DNA from: JAQGMJ01 sp036271855
GTDB lineage: Bacteria > Pseudomonadota > Gammaproteobacteria > Burkholderiales > JAEUOS01
Direction of reading: 5' to 3'
DNA length: 8,246 nt
Assembly: GCA_036271855.1 (NCBI GenBank)
Contig: DATAZV010000250.1
Location: 1 to 8,246, forward strand
In this document: piece by piece, positions 1 to 5,100 of the stretch
Position numbering within the stretch: the first letter of the stretch is position 1
Layout of the letters: every line of letters begins with the position of its first letter
Made by a program: the position numbers and the translations under genes
The notes under the pieces: generated by a model
Database searches by the model: none
What the model saw: only the letters and a program-made list of their open reading frames with translations
Told to the model about the DNA's origin: nothing

Positions 1-437
1 ATTTGTGCAGCGACGAGCGCTATCTCGACCTGGATCGCTTCAACGCGCCCGGCGGCGGCTTCGTGGTGGCGCGTGATCTCGAAGGCCTGCGCGCGCATTT
101 TCGCGCCGCCTTCGCCAGCCGCTCGGCGGCGGCGATGGAAATCGAACTCAATGCCGCGGGTGTGCCGGCGGCGCGGGTACGGCGTATCGGTGAATTTCTG
201 GACGAGGCCAGGGATGGATCGCTGCTCAGCTTTCCGCTGGTCGAGACCAGTCCGGCGCAGGGCGCCGTCCGCACCCCCGGCATCGGCTATGACGCGCGGC
301 CCGACCGTCCCGGCACCAGCACGCCCGCGCCGCGCCTGGGCGCGCACACGCTGGCCGTGCTGCAGTGGGCCGGATTGAGCGCAGGCCAGATCGAGGCGCT
401 GCAGCTGGATGGGGTCGTGTCCATCCCCGAGGCATAG
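1..437 (+). CDS. CaiB/BaiF family (class III) CoA-transferase, C-terminal part
   Basis: This is the last ~144 residues of a gene that begins upstream of the window; the first in-frame codon (TTG at 3) is probably an internal Leu, not a start. Class III CoA-transferases move CoA between carboxylic acids in the cytoplasm. The tail has the family's C-terminal pattern: the LCSDERYLDLDRF stretch, an 'AGVPAARV' segment typical of the acceptor-side lobe, then PGIGYDARP and 'APRLGAHT..VLQWAGLS..QIEAL..DGVV', matching the usual 'P.lG.hT.evL..lGls..ei..L...gvi' ending. The catalytic Asp lies in the missing N-terminal part, so activity and substrate cannot be judged. The stop TAG at 435 is followed 14 nt later by the next gene, so the two may be co-transcribed. 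The family is confident; the substrate is unknown. Confidence 0.85.
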   Translation, partial: LCSDERYLDLDRFNAPGGGFVVARDLEGLRAHFRAAFASRSAAAMEIELNAAGVPAARVRRIGEFLDEARDGSLLSFPLVETSPAQGAVRTPGIGYDARPDRPGTSTPAPRLGAHTLAVLQWAGLSAGQIEALQLDGVVSIPEA

Positions 438-451
438 TCATAAGCATTCCG

Positions 452-844
452 ATGCACTCCGACCCCGCGCACGAGCCGGGCGAGCAGCCCACACCGGAAA
501 CCACCGGCGCGGATGCAAGCCCCGCAACGCTGACCCACGCCGAATTCGTCGCCGCCTACACCAGCGGGCGCTTGCGGGTGGACATCGATCCCAAAGCGGC
601 CGGAAAATTCATCGGCGCGCGCATGCTGCTGCCCTGGGTGCTGCTGCCGCTGTTCGGCCTGGCGGTGGCATGCGCGCTGAACGGCGCCTGGATATTCTGC
701 GCAATCTTTTTTCTCGGCGCGCTCGGCCTGCGCACGCTGTCGCGCGCAACCGCGCCCGGCTACGTTTTGCATCGGGCACTGCAGGACGCGGCGTTCTACC
801 GCGAAGTCACCGCCCTCGGCCTGCTGCACATCCAGGGGAACTGA
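452..844 (+). CDS. Small membrane protein of unknown function, two predicted TM helices
   Basis: I do not recognise this 130-aa protein. Residues 1-30 are polar and rich in Pro, Thr, Glu and Ala. Residues 31-56 look like a short soluble helix. Residues ~58-76 and ~78-95 are two hydrophobic helices separated by a tight Asn-Gly turn, and a soluble C-terminal tail follows. Both ends are therefore probably on the same side of the inner membrane. The ATG at 452 was chosen because upstream in-frame codons overlap the preceding CDS and the first sensible Met is MHSD; there is no clear Shine-Dalgarno (SD), so the start is uncertain. It lies 14 nt after the CoA-transferase stop, suggesting read-through transcription. 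It ends 33 nt before the convergent kinase gene. Confidence 0.65.
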   Translation: MHSDPAHEPGEQPTPETTGADASPATLTHAEFVAAYTSGRLRVDIDPKAAGKFIGARMLLPWVLLPLFGLAVACALNGAWIFCAIFFLGALGLRTLSRATAPGYVLHRALQDAAFYREVTALGLLHIQGN

Positions 845-871
845 CGCGCGGCGCCCGGCGCTGCTGGCCGT

Positions 872-887
872 GCTGGCCTAGGCCAGC
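872..887. other. Perfect 16-bp palindrome between convergent genes, over the kinase stop codon
   Basis: GCTGGCCTAGGCCAGC reads the same on both strands with no unpaired centre. It contains the last codons and the TAG stop of the minus-strand kinase (878-880). It sits in the short junction where the membrane-protein gene (stop 844) and the kinase gene converge. As RNA it could form a stem only by sacrificing central pairs as a loop, and no U-tract follows on either side, so it is not a canonical intrinsic terminator. It could be a bidirectional pause or mRNA-end stabilising element, or simply chance. Confidence 0.5.
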
Positions 888-2200
888 CCTTCGACCCTGA
901 ACACGCTGCCGCCGCCTTCGCGCGCCAGGCATTGCGCGTCGGCGCCATGGCGTGCGGCGATCTGCCGGACCAGCGACAGGCCCAGGCCGACGCCGCCCTG
1001 CCCTTCGCTGGCGCCGCGCGCACGGTAAAAGGGTTCGAAGATGCGTTCGCGCTCATCTGTCGACACACCCGGACCGCGATCCGCCACTTCCAGCACGACA
1101 CCATTCCCGCCGCGCCGCAGGCTGACTTCCACCGGGCTGGCGCCGCCGTAGCGGCGCGCGTTTTCGATCAGGTTGCGGATCATCCGCCGCAGCAGGCGTG
1201 CTTCGCCCTGCACGCTGATCAGGCCGTCGCTGTCGAACTCGACTTCGGCACGCGCGCACTCTTCCGCCGCCAATGCGGTCAGGTCGACCGCCTCGAAATG
1301 CTCCTCGGCACTGCGCGCCGCATCCAGCCGGCTGGCGAGCAATATCTCGTCAATCAACTGGTCCAGCTCGGCGATGTTGCGCGCCAGTTCGCGGCGGCCC
1401 TGCGTGTCCGCGCCTTCGTTGTGCAACTCGGCGGCCATGCGGATGCGCGCCAGTGGCGAGCGCAATTCGTGCGAGGCATTGGCGAGCAGCGACTTTTGCG
1501 CCGCCACCAGGGCCTCGATATATTCAGCCGCGCCATTGAAGCTGCGCGCCAGGCGGGCGATCTCATCGTGCCCCTGCACCGGCACCCGCGCGGAGAGGTC
1601 GCCTTCGCCCAACGCTTCGACCCCATGCTGTAACCGTTCCAGCCGCCGCGTGAGGCGCCGCGCCACCGGAAAGGCCGCCATGCCGACGGCCAGCGCCACC
1701 AGGGCCAGGCTACCGAACACCTGCAGCGCGCCGAAACCCTGCGAGCCGGGCGCGCGGGCGCTGAGCCAGCGTCCGTCGGGCAGTTTCAGCGCCACGCCGG
1801 GCGGGTGGCCGTGCAACCAGTGGCTGGCAGGGGCGAAAGCCGGCGCGTCCTGCGCCGCGCCGGCGTAGGCGATGCCGGCACCGTCGGCGCCGAACAGCGC
1901 AAGGTCGAGACCGGCGCGCGCATGCCAGTGTTGCAGCGATTGCAACTGCACATCGCGCGGCGCGGTGGCGGGCGGCAGCAGACCGGCGGCGGCTTCGGCC
2001 ACCGCCTCCAGGCGCGAGGCGGTGTCGTTGCCGCTGAAGGACCAGCGCATCATCAGGCCGAACAGCAGCGCCAGCAGCAACAGGCTGGCGATCAGCGCCA
2101 GATAAATGCGCAGGTACAAACGCTTGGCCAGGCCGTGGCGATGCCAGCGCTTGGGCAGCGCCTCGTCCTCACGCGGCGCGCAAAATCCTGCTCTACGCAT
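878..2200 (-). CDS. Two-component sensor histidine kinase, OmpR-partner class (HAMP, HisKA, HATPase)
   Basis: This is a 440-aa inner-membrane kinase. Order of parts: basic cytoplasmic N-terminus; TM1 ~29-50 (LYLRIYLALIASLLLLALLF); a ~110-residue periplasmic sensor of no recognised fold (51-162); TM2 ~163-182; HAMP ~176-232; HisKA H-box NASHELRSPL with the phospho-accepting His244; N-box NLIENARRYG (~343-352); G1 DRGPG (374-378); F-box FEPFY (388-392); G2 GGVGLGLSL (402-410). All catalytic motifs are intact. The start at 2200 was preferred over in-frame codons further upstream because ATGCGTAG overlaps the response-regulator stop by 8 nt and AAGG lies 6 nt before it, indicating translational coupling. 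The layout resembles CpxA/RstB-type sensors; the true signal cannot be read from the sequence. Confidence 0.93.
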   Translation of the reverse strand: MRRAGFCAPREDEALPKRWHRHGLAKRLYLRIYLALIASLLLLALLFGLMMRWSFSGNDTASRLEAVAEAAAGLLPPATAPRDVQLQSLQHWHARAGLDLALFGADGAGIAYAGAAQDAPAFAPASHWLHGHPPGVALKLPDGRWLSARAPGSQGFGALQVFGSLALVALAVGMAAFPVARRLTRRLERLQHGVEALGEGDLSARVPVQGHDEIARLARSFNGAAEYIEALVAAQKSLLANASHELRSPLARIRMAAELHNEGADTQGRRELARNIAELDQLIDEILLASRLDAARSAEEHFEAVDLTALAAEECARAEVEFDSDGLISVQGEARLLRRMIRNLIENARRYGGASPVEVSLRRGGNGVVLEVADRGPGVSTDERERIFEPFYRARGASEGQGGVGLGLSLVRQIAARHGADAQCLAREGGGSVFRVEGLA

Positions 2201-2897
2201 CCTGTACCTTGGCGAACACATAGCCGGCGCCGCGCACGGTGACAATGCGCTTGGGCTTCTTGGCGTCGTCCTCGATGGCGGCGCGGATGCGCGCGATGTG
2301 CACGTCGATCGAGCGGTCGAAGGCTTCCAGCGATTCGCCCTTGACCGTGTCCAGCAGTTGCTCGCGCGTCAGCACGCGGCCGGCGCGTTCGGCCATCGCC
2401 AGCAGCAGGTCGAACTGGTAGGCGGTGAGCGTGCGCTCCTCGCCGCCGATGCGCACGCTACGCGCACCGGGGTCGATCGCCAGCCGGCCGAAGTGCAGCG
2501 CGCTGCCATGCTCGGCGGCAGGCGCGCGGGTGCGGCGCAATACGGCGCGGATGCGCGCCAGCAATTCGCGCGGCTCGAAGGGCTTGGCCAGGTAGTCGTC
2601 GGCGCCCAGTTCCAGGCCGATGACGCGATCCAGCGGGTCGCCCTTGGCGGTGAGCATGACGATGGGTAGGTCGGCGCCGCCGCTGCCGGAACGGATCTGC
2701 TTGCACACCTCCAGCCCGTCGGCGTCCGGCAACATCAGGTCGAGGATCACCAGGCCGAAGGACTGGCGCTGCAGTTGCGCACGGCCCTCGGCGGCAGTGC
2801 CGGCGTGGACCACCGCGTAGCCGCTGCGCCCGAGGTAGTCGACCACCATCGCGGCCAGGCGGGCGTCGTCTTCGATCATCAATACCAGTTCGGACAT
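2193..2897 (-). CDS. OmpR/PhoB-family DNA-binding response regulator
   Basis: This is a 234-aa regulator. The receiver domain spans ~4-115, with acidic pocket E9/D10/D11, phospho-acceptor Asp53 in VILDLMLPD, Thr83 in VMLTAKG and Lys105 in LAKPF. After a short linker, the winged-helix DNA-binding domain occupies ~130-230 (LTAYQFDLLLAMAERAGRVLTREQLLD, then RSIDVHIARIRAAI and VRGAGYVF). It should dimerise on direct repeats after phosphorylation by the kinase encoded just downstream. The start at 2897 gives the canonical MSELVLMIEDD beginning; a longer version would add 27 non-family residues. No clear SD precedes it, so it may be translated weakly or by coupling. It lies 73 nt after the Spy-like gene and overlaps the kinase by 8 nt. 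In type it resembles CpxR/RstA; exact orthology is not claimed. Confidence 0.94.
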   Translation of the reverse strand: MSELVLMIEDDARLAAMVVDYLGRSGYAVVHAGTAAEGRAQLQRQSFGLVILDLMLPDADGLEVCKQIRSGSGGADLPIVMLTAKGDPLDRVIGLELGADDYLAKPFEPRELLARIRAVLRRTRAPAAEHGSALHFGRLAIDPGARSVRIGGEERTLTAYQFDLLLAMAERAGRVLTREQLLDTVKGESLEAFDRSIDVHIARIRAAIEDDAKKPKRIVTVRGAGYVFAKVQDA

Positions 2898-2945
2898 CGG
2901 CTGTGGAGCTATCGGGTAAAAGGCGCGGAGGTCCGATCTTGGCAC

Positions 2946-2970
2946 AAAAGCGCCGCCGGCCCGCCGCGCT
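2946..2970 (-). terminator. Weak hairpin with a T4 run, possible attenuator between the Spy-like gene and the regulator
   Basis: Read on the minus strand, directly after the Spy-like stop codon, AGCGC and GCGCT can pair around a GC-rich 12-nt interior. Four T follow at 2949-2946, the first doubling as the last base of the stem. This is too short to be a strong terminator, but it could lower regulator/kinase expression relative to the abundant chaperone-like product. Inference from sequence only. Confidence 0.3.
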
Positions 2971-3510
2971 TCAAGCACGCCTATCCTTCCAGCGCTGCGC
3001 CAGCTTTTCGCGCTGCGCCGGGGTCAGCACGTCGGCGGCATCGGCCAGGGATTGCACGGCGCGCTTGGACAAGGTCTCGGCCAGCGCCAGTTCGTCGGCG
3101 CGCAGCTTTTCGAGTGCCACGCGGTCGATGGTCGGTGCAACCATCAGCGCCATCGCGCGGTCGCGCGCTGCCCGGTGCTGCTCGCGCAGGGGCAGGAGGT
3201 CGTGGGCGGCGGCCTTGGCGATGTTCGACACCTTGGTCTTTTGCTCGGCGCTGGCGTCCACATGCGAGAGCATCGCGCTGACCCGCCAGTCGATGAATTT
3301 GCCCATCGTCTCCGGGTCCATCTGCCCGTGATGCATGAAGCGCCCCGGCCCGCAGCCGTGGCCGCCGGCGTGCGCCACGCGGTGGAAGGCAAAGGCGCCG
3401 GCCGCGGTAGCGGCCAGGCCGGCTAAGGTCCAGCGGCGCAGGCGCTTGCGGCCGGCGGCGCTTGCTTCGGCACCCGCGGCGGCGGGCTTGTTGTCTTGAT
3501 TGTCGGTCAT
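2971..3510 (-). CDS. Spy/CpxP-like periplasmic LTXXQ-motif protein (chaperone or metal-responsive modulator)
   Basis: This is a 179-aa protein. A polar N-terminal stretch of ~20 residues precedes a basic RKRLRRW cluster, a hydrophobic helix (TLAGLAATAAGAFAF, 28-42) and a likely cleavage site after AHA (~48). The RRW-T-L-A pattern loosely recalls a Tat signal but lacks the consensus Phe. The mature part starts with a His/Cys/Met-rich patch (H48, H51, C53, M59, H60, H61, M64) and is then almost all helical. It contains a canonical LTPAQ at 162-166 and a degenerate partner around SHVDASAEQ (82-90), as in the Spy/CpxP/ZraP/CnrX group. The start is supported by AAGGA 5 nt upstream of ATG. It is first in a unit with a response regulator and kinase, so it is probably both target and modulator of that system. 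Whether it is a chaperone or metal sensor is unresolved. Confidence 0.83.
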   Translation of the reverse strand: MTDNQDNKPAAAGAEASAAGRKRLRRWTLAGLAATAAGAFAFHRVAHAGGHGCGPGRFMHHGQMDPETMGKFIDWRVSAMLSHVDASAEQKTKVSNIAKAAAHDLLPLREQHRAARDRAMALMVAPTIDRVALEKLRADELALAETLSKRAVQSLADAADVLTPAQREKLAQRWKDRRA

Positions 3511-3541
3511 GGCTGTCCTTCAGAAAGTACGCAAAAGCGCA

Positions 3542-3559
3542 TGTAGCCACTGTAGGCAG
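3542..3559. promoter_or_regulatory. Tandem 9-bp direct repeat upstream of the Spy-like gene, candidate regulator site
   Basis: TGTAGCCAC is followed immediately by TGTAGGCAG (7 of 9 identical). The pair lies 32-49 bp upstream of the Spy-like start codon, in the divergent intergenic region. OmpR-family regulators bind direct half-sites spaced about one helical turn; a 9-bp period is slightly short, so this is only a candidate for autoregulation by the neighbouring regulator. Confidence 0.28.
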
Positions 3560-3725
3560 GGCGCGTTGCCTGAACGTGTGCGGGTTGTAAAGATTTATGT
3601 CGCGGGCGCCGCGCCCCACCCGCAGGCGGAATGGCCTGGTTTCTCGCCTCTTTTCCGCCTATGGACTTGCAGGGGCGGATGTTTCAATGCCCTATCCCGT
3701 TTTGTATTGCAATTCACCCGCCATC

Positions 3726-3998
3726 ATGTCCCGCAGCTCCGTTGCCACCACCCTTTGGGCCAAGCGCCGTTCGCGCTGCCCGGCCGGCTCGGTGAGCACG
3801 GCCGCCGGCAAGCGTTGCGCGCCGGGCCGGGGTGACGCCGGACTGTGCACCGCGCCGCTCCAGGGCTTGCGCGAGGTCAAGGTCGCCGCTGCCCTGCCGC
3901 CGCGCGGGCTGCGCCGCCTCAACCGCACCGTGCGCGCCGTCTGCAGACTGTGGTGGGAAGCGGATGCGCATGACCATCAGGAACTGAACCTGGCTTAA
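3726..3998 (+). CDS. Small basic cysteine-containing protein, unknown function
   Basis: I do not recognise this 90-aa protein (MSRSSVATTLW...). By count it has 16 Lys/Arg against 6 Asp/Glu, four Cys (18, 31, 41, 73) and a Trp pair (76-77). There is no signal peptide or membrane helix. Support for it being real: high G/C at third codon positions through the frame, and a strong intrinsic terminator 53 nt after its stop on the same strand. The start is uncertain. ATG 3726 has no clear SD, but a weak promoter-like pair (TTTCAA, 17 nt, TATTGC) lies just upstream. ATG 3687, preceded by AGGGG, would add 13 residues encoded by AT-rich DNA that looks more like a promoter. The RNA between 3720 and 4088 could instead be a non-coding transcript. 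Confidence 0.5.
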   Translation: MSRSSVATTLWAKRRSRCPAGSVSTAAGKRCAPGRGDAGLCTAPLQGLREVKVAAALPPRGLRRLNRTVRAVCRLWWEADAHDHQELNLA

Positions 3999-4051
3999 AG
4001 CAACGCCGCCACACACGATCCCCTCGGCCAGACAATCCTCCCTGGCCATTT

Positions 4052-4088
4052 AGGGCGCCGGACCAAAAGTCCGGCGCCCTTCTTTTTT
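4052..4088 (+). terminator. Strong rho-independent terminator
   Basis: A perfect 12-bp GC-rich stem (AGGGCGCCGGAC with GTCCGGCGCCCT) closes a 5-nt loop, CAAAA. It is followed by TCTTTTTT. A second, smaller inverted repeat (GGCCAG 4026-4031, CTGGCC 4042-4047) lies just before it. Orientation is clearly plus strand, because no T-tract exists on the minus side. It ends the transcript carrying the 90-aa basic protein and insulates the genes downstream. Confidence 0.93.
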
Positions 4089-4187
4089 GCGCCACCGCCC
4101 AGACCATTGTCATGGAAATGTAAAAGAAGCCTCTCCACACTCAAGTTTTGCTGCGGGCCGCCGTTGACCCTGAGGCAATCCGCAATT

Positions 4188-4204
4188 GTCCCCGGCAAGG
4201 GGAC
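4188..4204. other. Short inverted repeat GTCCCC/GGGGAC upstream of the acidic small protein gene
   Basis: GTCCCC and GGGGAC pair around a 5-nt loop, GGCAA. It lies in the 238-nt gap between the terminator and the 62-aa gene. There is no T-tract, so it is not a terminator. It could be a protein-binding dyad or an RNA hairpin. The same arms occur with a 3-nt loop at 8068-8082 in the repeat array. Confidence 0.35.
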
Positions 4205-4248
4205 GCGCGCGGCGGGCGAAATCACCCGGTATTTGCCGCCTTGCTCCG

Positions 4249-4277
4249 TTGACGGCCGGGCGGGCCGCGGTGATGAA
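4249..4277 (+). promoter_or_regulatory. Candidate sigma-70-like promoter for the acidic small protein gene
   Basis: TTGACG (5 of 6 to the -35 consensus), a 17-nt spacer, then GATGAA (weak -10). Transcription would start near 4284, about 43 nt before the ATG. The gene needs its own promoter because a strong terminator lies upstream. The weak -10 suggests either low activity or activator dependence. Confidence 0.3.
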
Positions 4278-4326
4278 ATGGCGCAACAGTAGACCGAACC
4301 CAGAGCGAACCCAAGGAGAGGCTGAC

Positions 4327-4515
4327 ATGAACCTGAACGAATTTCTGGAAATCAATCCCGATCCGGGCAGCCCGCTGGACGACGAAGGCCTCACCAGCGA
4401 GGAGTTTCAGCTGGCGGTGGCCGTGCTCGAAACCGGCATGTTCACCGGCGACTTCCCGCCCGAACTGCTGAACGGCCTCCTGCGCATGGTGCCGGGCGCC
4501 AATCCCGCGGTCTGA
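4327..4515 (+). CDS. Small, extremely acidic protein, unknown function
   Basis: I do not recognise this 62-aa protein. By count it has 11 Asp/Glu and a single basic residue (Arg53), net about -10. The N-terminal third is Asn/Asp/Pro-rich. Residues ~23-36 (TSEEFQLAVAVLET) look like an amphipathic helix, followed by a Gly-Met-Phe turn and a second helix PPELLNGLLRMV. There is no Cys, signal peptide or membrane segment. The start is well supported: AAGGAG at 4313-4318 with an 8-nt spacer to ATG. The frame is open further upstream, but the SD fixes this start. Only 33 nt separate it from the next small gene, so they probably form one transcript. An acidic antitoxin, an anti-activator or a peptide precursor are possible; none is shown by the sequence. 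Confidence 0.72.
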   Translation: MNLNEFLEINPDPGSPLDDEGLTSEEFQLAVAVLETGMFTGDFPPELLNGLLRMVPGANPAV

Positions 4516-4548
4516 ATACCGCGCCCCCCCTTTGACCGGAGCATCACC

Positions 4549-4713
4549 ATGACTGCCATGCAAATCGAATCCGACGGCGCCTGGATGGCGCAGCGCCTGG
4601 CCGGCGCCGGCCTGAACGACTGGGAACACGCCAACGCCATGGCCATGCTGGTGCGCGGCGGCCTGATCGGCACGGCCCTGTGCTGGCTGTGGCAAGGCCT
4701 GCGCGGCGCGTAA
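4549..4713 (+). CDS. 54-aa small protein with hydrophobic Trp-rich C-terminus, unknown function
   Basis: I do not recognise this peptide. Residues 1-28 are mildly polar and amphipathic (DGAWMAQRLAGAGLNDWEHAN). Residues ~29-48 (ANAMAMLVRGGLIGTALCWLW) are hydrophobic, with one Arg, a Gly-Gly and one Cys (45), long enough to lie on or span a membrane. The end is QGLRGA. CGGAG 8 nt upstream of ATG 4549 supports translation, and Met4 is an alternative start without better spacing. It follows the acidic 62-aa gene by 33 nt, so the pair is likely co-transcribed and may act together. Its length and composition would also fit a membrane-active peptide or small regulatory membrane protein. No processing, transport or modification gene is nearby. 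Confidence 0.6.
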   Translation: MTAMQIESDGAWMAQRLAGAGLNDWEHANAMAMLVRGGLIGTALCWLWQGLRGA

Positions 4714-4821
4714 AGCCAAGGCGCTTCGTCCCACCTTGCCGCCGGCTGCCCTCCAGCCGCGGTTTCCCCCGTCCCGCCCCACCCGCAGTTGCATTTTTGC
4801 TACCCCTTCCGGTGGGGGGCC
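4714..4821 (+). other. C-rich gap before the leuA promoter
   Basis: This stretch holds no supported gene. It is strikingly C-rich on the plus strand. It contains an inverted repeat CCCC (4803-4806) / GGGG (4814-4817) just before the leuA -35 element. A T5 run precedes rather than follows that stem, so it is not a terminator for the small genes in the usual orientation. C-rich, unstructured RNA here would suit rho-dependent termination. Confidence 0.3.
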
Positions 4822-4850
4822 TTGCGCGTTTGCGGGTTTGGGAATATGAT
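4822..4850 (+). promoter_or_regulatory. leuA: Sigma-70-like promoter for the leuA leader
   Basis: TTGCGC (4822-4827), a 17-nt spacer and TATGAT (4845-4850; 5 of 6 to consensus). The optimal spacing and good -10 make it the best promoter in the window. Counting from -7 at 4850, +1 falls on A4857, which is the first base of the leader ATG. Confidence 0.62.
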
Positions 4851-4856
4851 GGTTGG

Positions 4857-5015
4857 ATGGGAAGCTTTAAATTGCGCGCAAACACGGTCGCCTCTCCGGC
4901 AGCCGGCGCCATTGTTCGAATTACGGCCGCGTCTTCCGACGCCGGTGTGATTTCGATCGCCTCCCTGGCGACCCCGCTGCTGGGTCTGCTGCTGCTGCGC
5001 CCCGCGCGCACATAA
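4857..5015 (+). CDS. Candidate leucine leader peptide (leuL-type attenuator) ahead of leuA
   Basis: This is a 52-aa open frame between the leuA promoter and leuA, ending 85 nt before the leuA ATG. Residues 41-47 are L-L-G-L-L-L-L (CTG codons, 4977-4997), six Leu in seven, shortly before the stop. The block resembles the GLLLL run of enterobacterial leuL. Known leaders of this kind sense charged leucyl-tRNA by ribosome stalling. The rest is rich in Ala, Ser, Ile and Val. The ATG at 4857 coincides with predicted +1, so the mRNA would be leaderless; a GTG at 4947 would give a shorter 22-aa peptide but has no SD. Short hairpins are visible (TCGCC/GGCGA, GACCC/GGGTC), but I find no classical terminator with a U-tract before leuA. 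The mechanism may thus differ, for example translational control or rho. Confidence 0.55.
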   Translation: MGSFKLRANTVASPAAGAIVRITAASSDAGVISIASLATPLLGLLLLRPART

Positions 5016-5100
5016 CTTACCCCCTCTCTTCGTAGTACCCCGCCTGTACCCACCCAGGGTGCAAACACGTGCGCACAAATGTTTACCCGGAGACTTCACC

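Noticed and set aside
365..451. Longer N-terminus for the two-helix membrane protein
   Set aside because: It would overlap the CoA-transferase coding end by over 70 nt and add Arg/Gly-rich residues typical of out-of-frame reading.
932..2242. Several plus-strand open frames of 145-233 codons opposite the kinase and regulator
   Set aside because: They are antisense shadows of well-supported two-component genes, with low-complexity Arg/Ala/Gln products and no ribosome binding sites.
3590..3600. CpxR-type box upstream of the Spy-like gene (GTAAA at 3587-3591)
   Set aside because: Only one half-site is present; the second copy expected five bases further does not match.
3714..4049. 111-codon minus-strand open frame opposite the basic 90-aa gene
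   Set aside because: The terminator at 4052-4088 is oriented for plus-strand transcription, and the minus product is Gly/Ala/Arg low complexity.
4222..4794. 190-codon minus-strand open frame opposite the small-protein genes
   Set aside because: It would conflict with two plus-strand genes that have good ribosome binding sites; its product is low-complexity and unrecognised.
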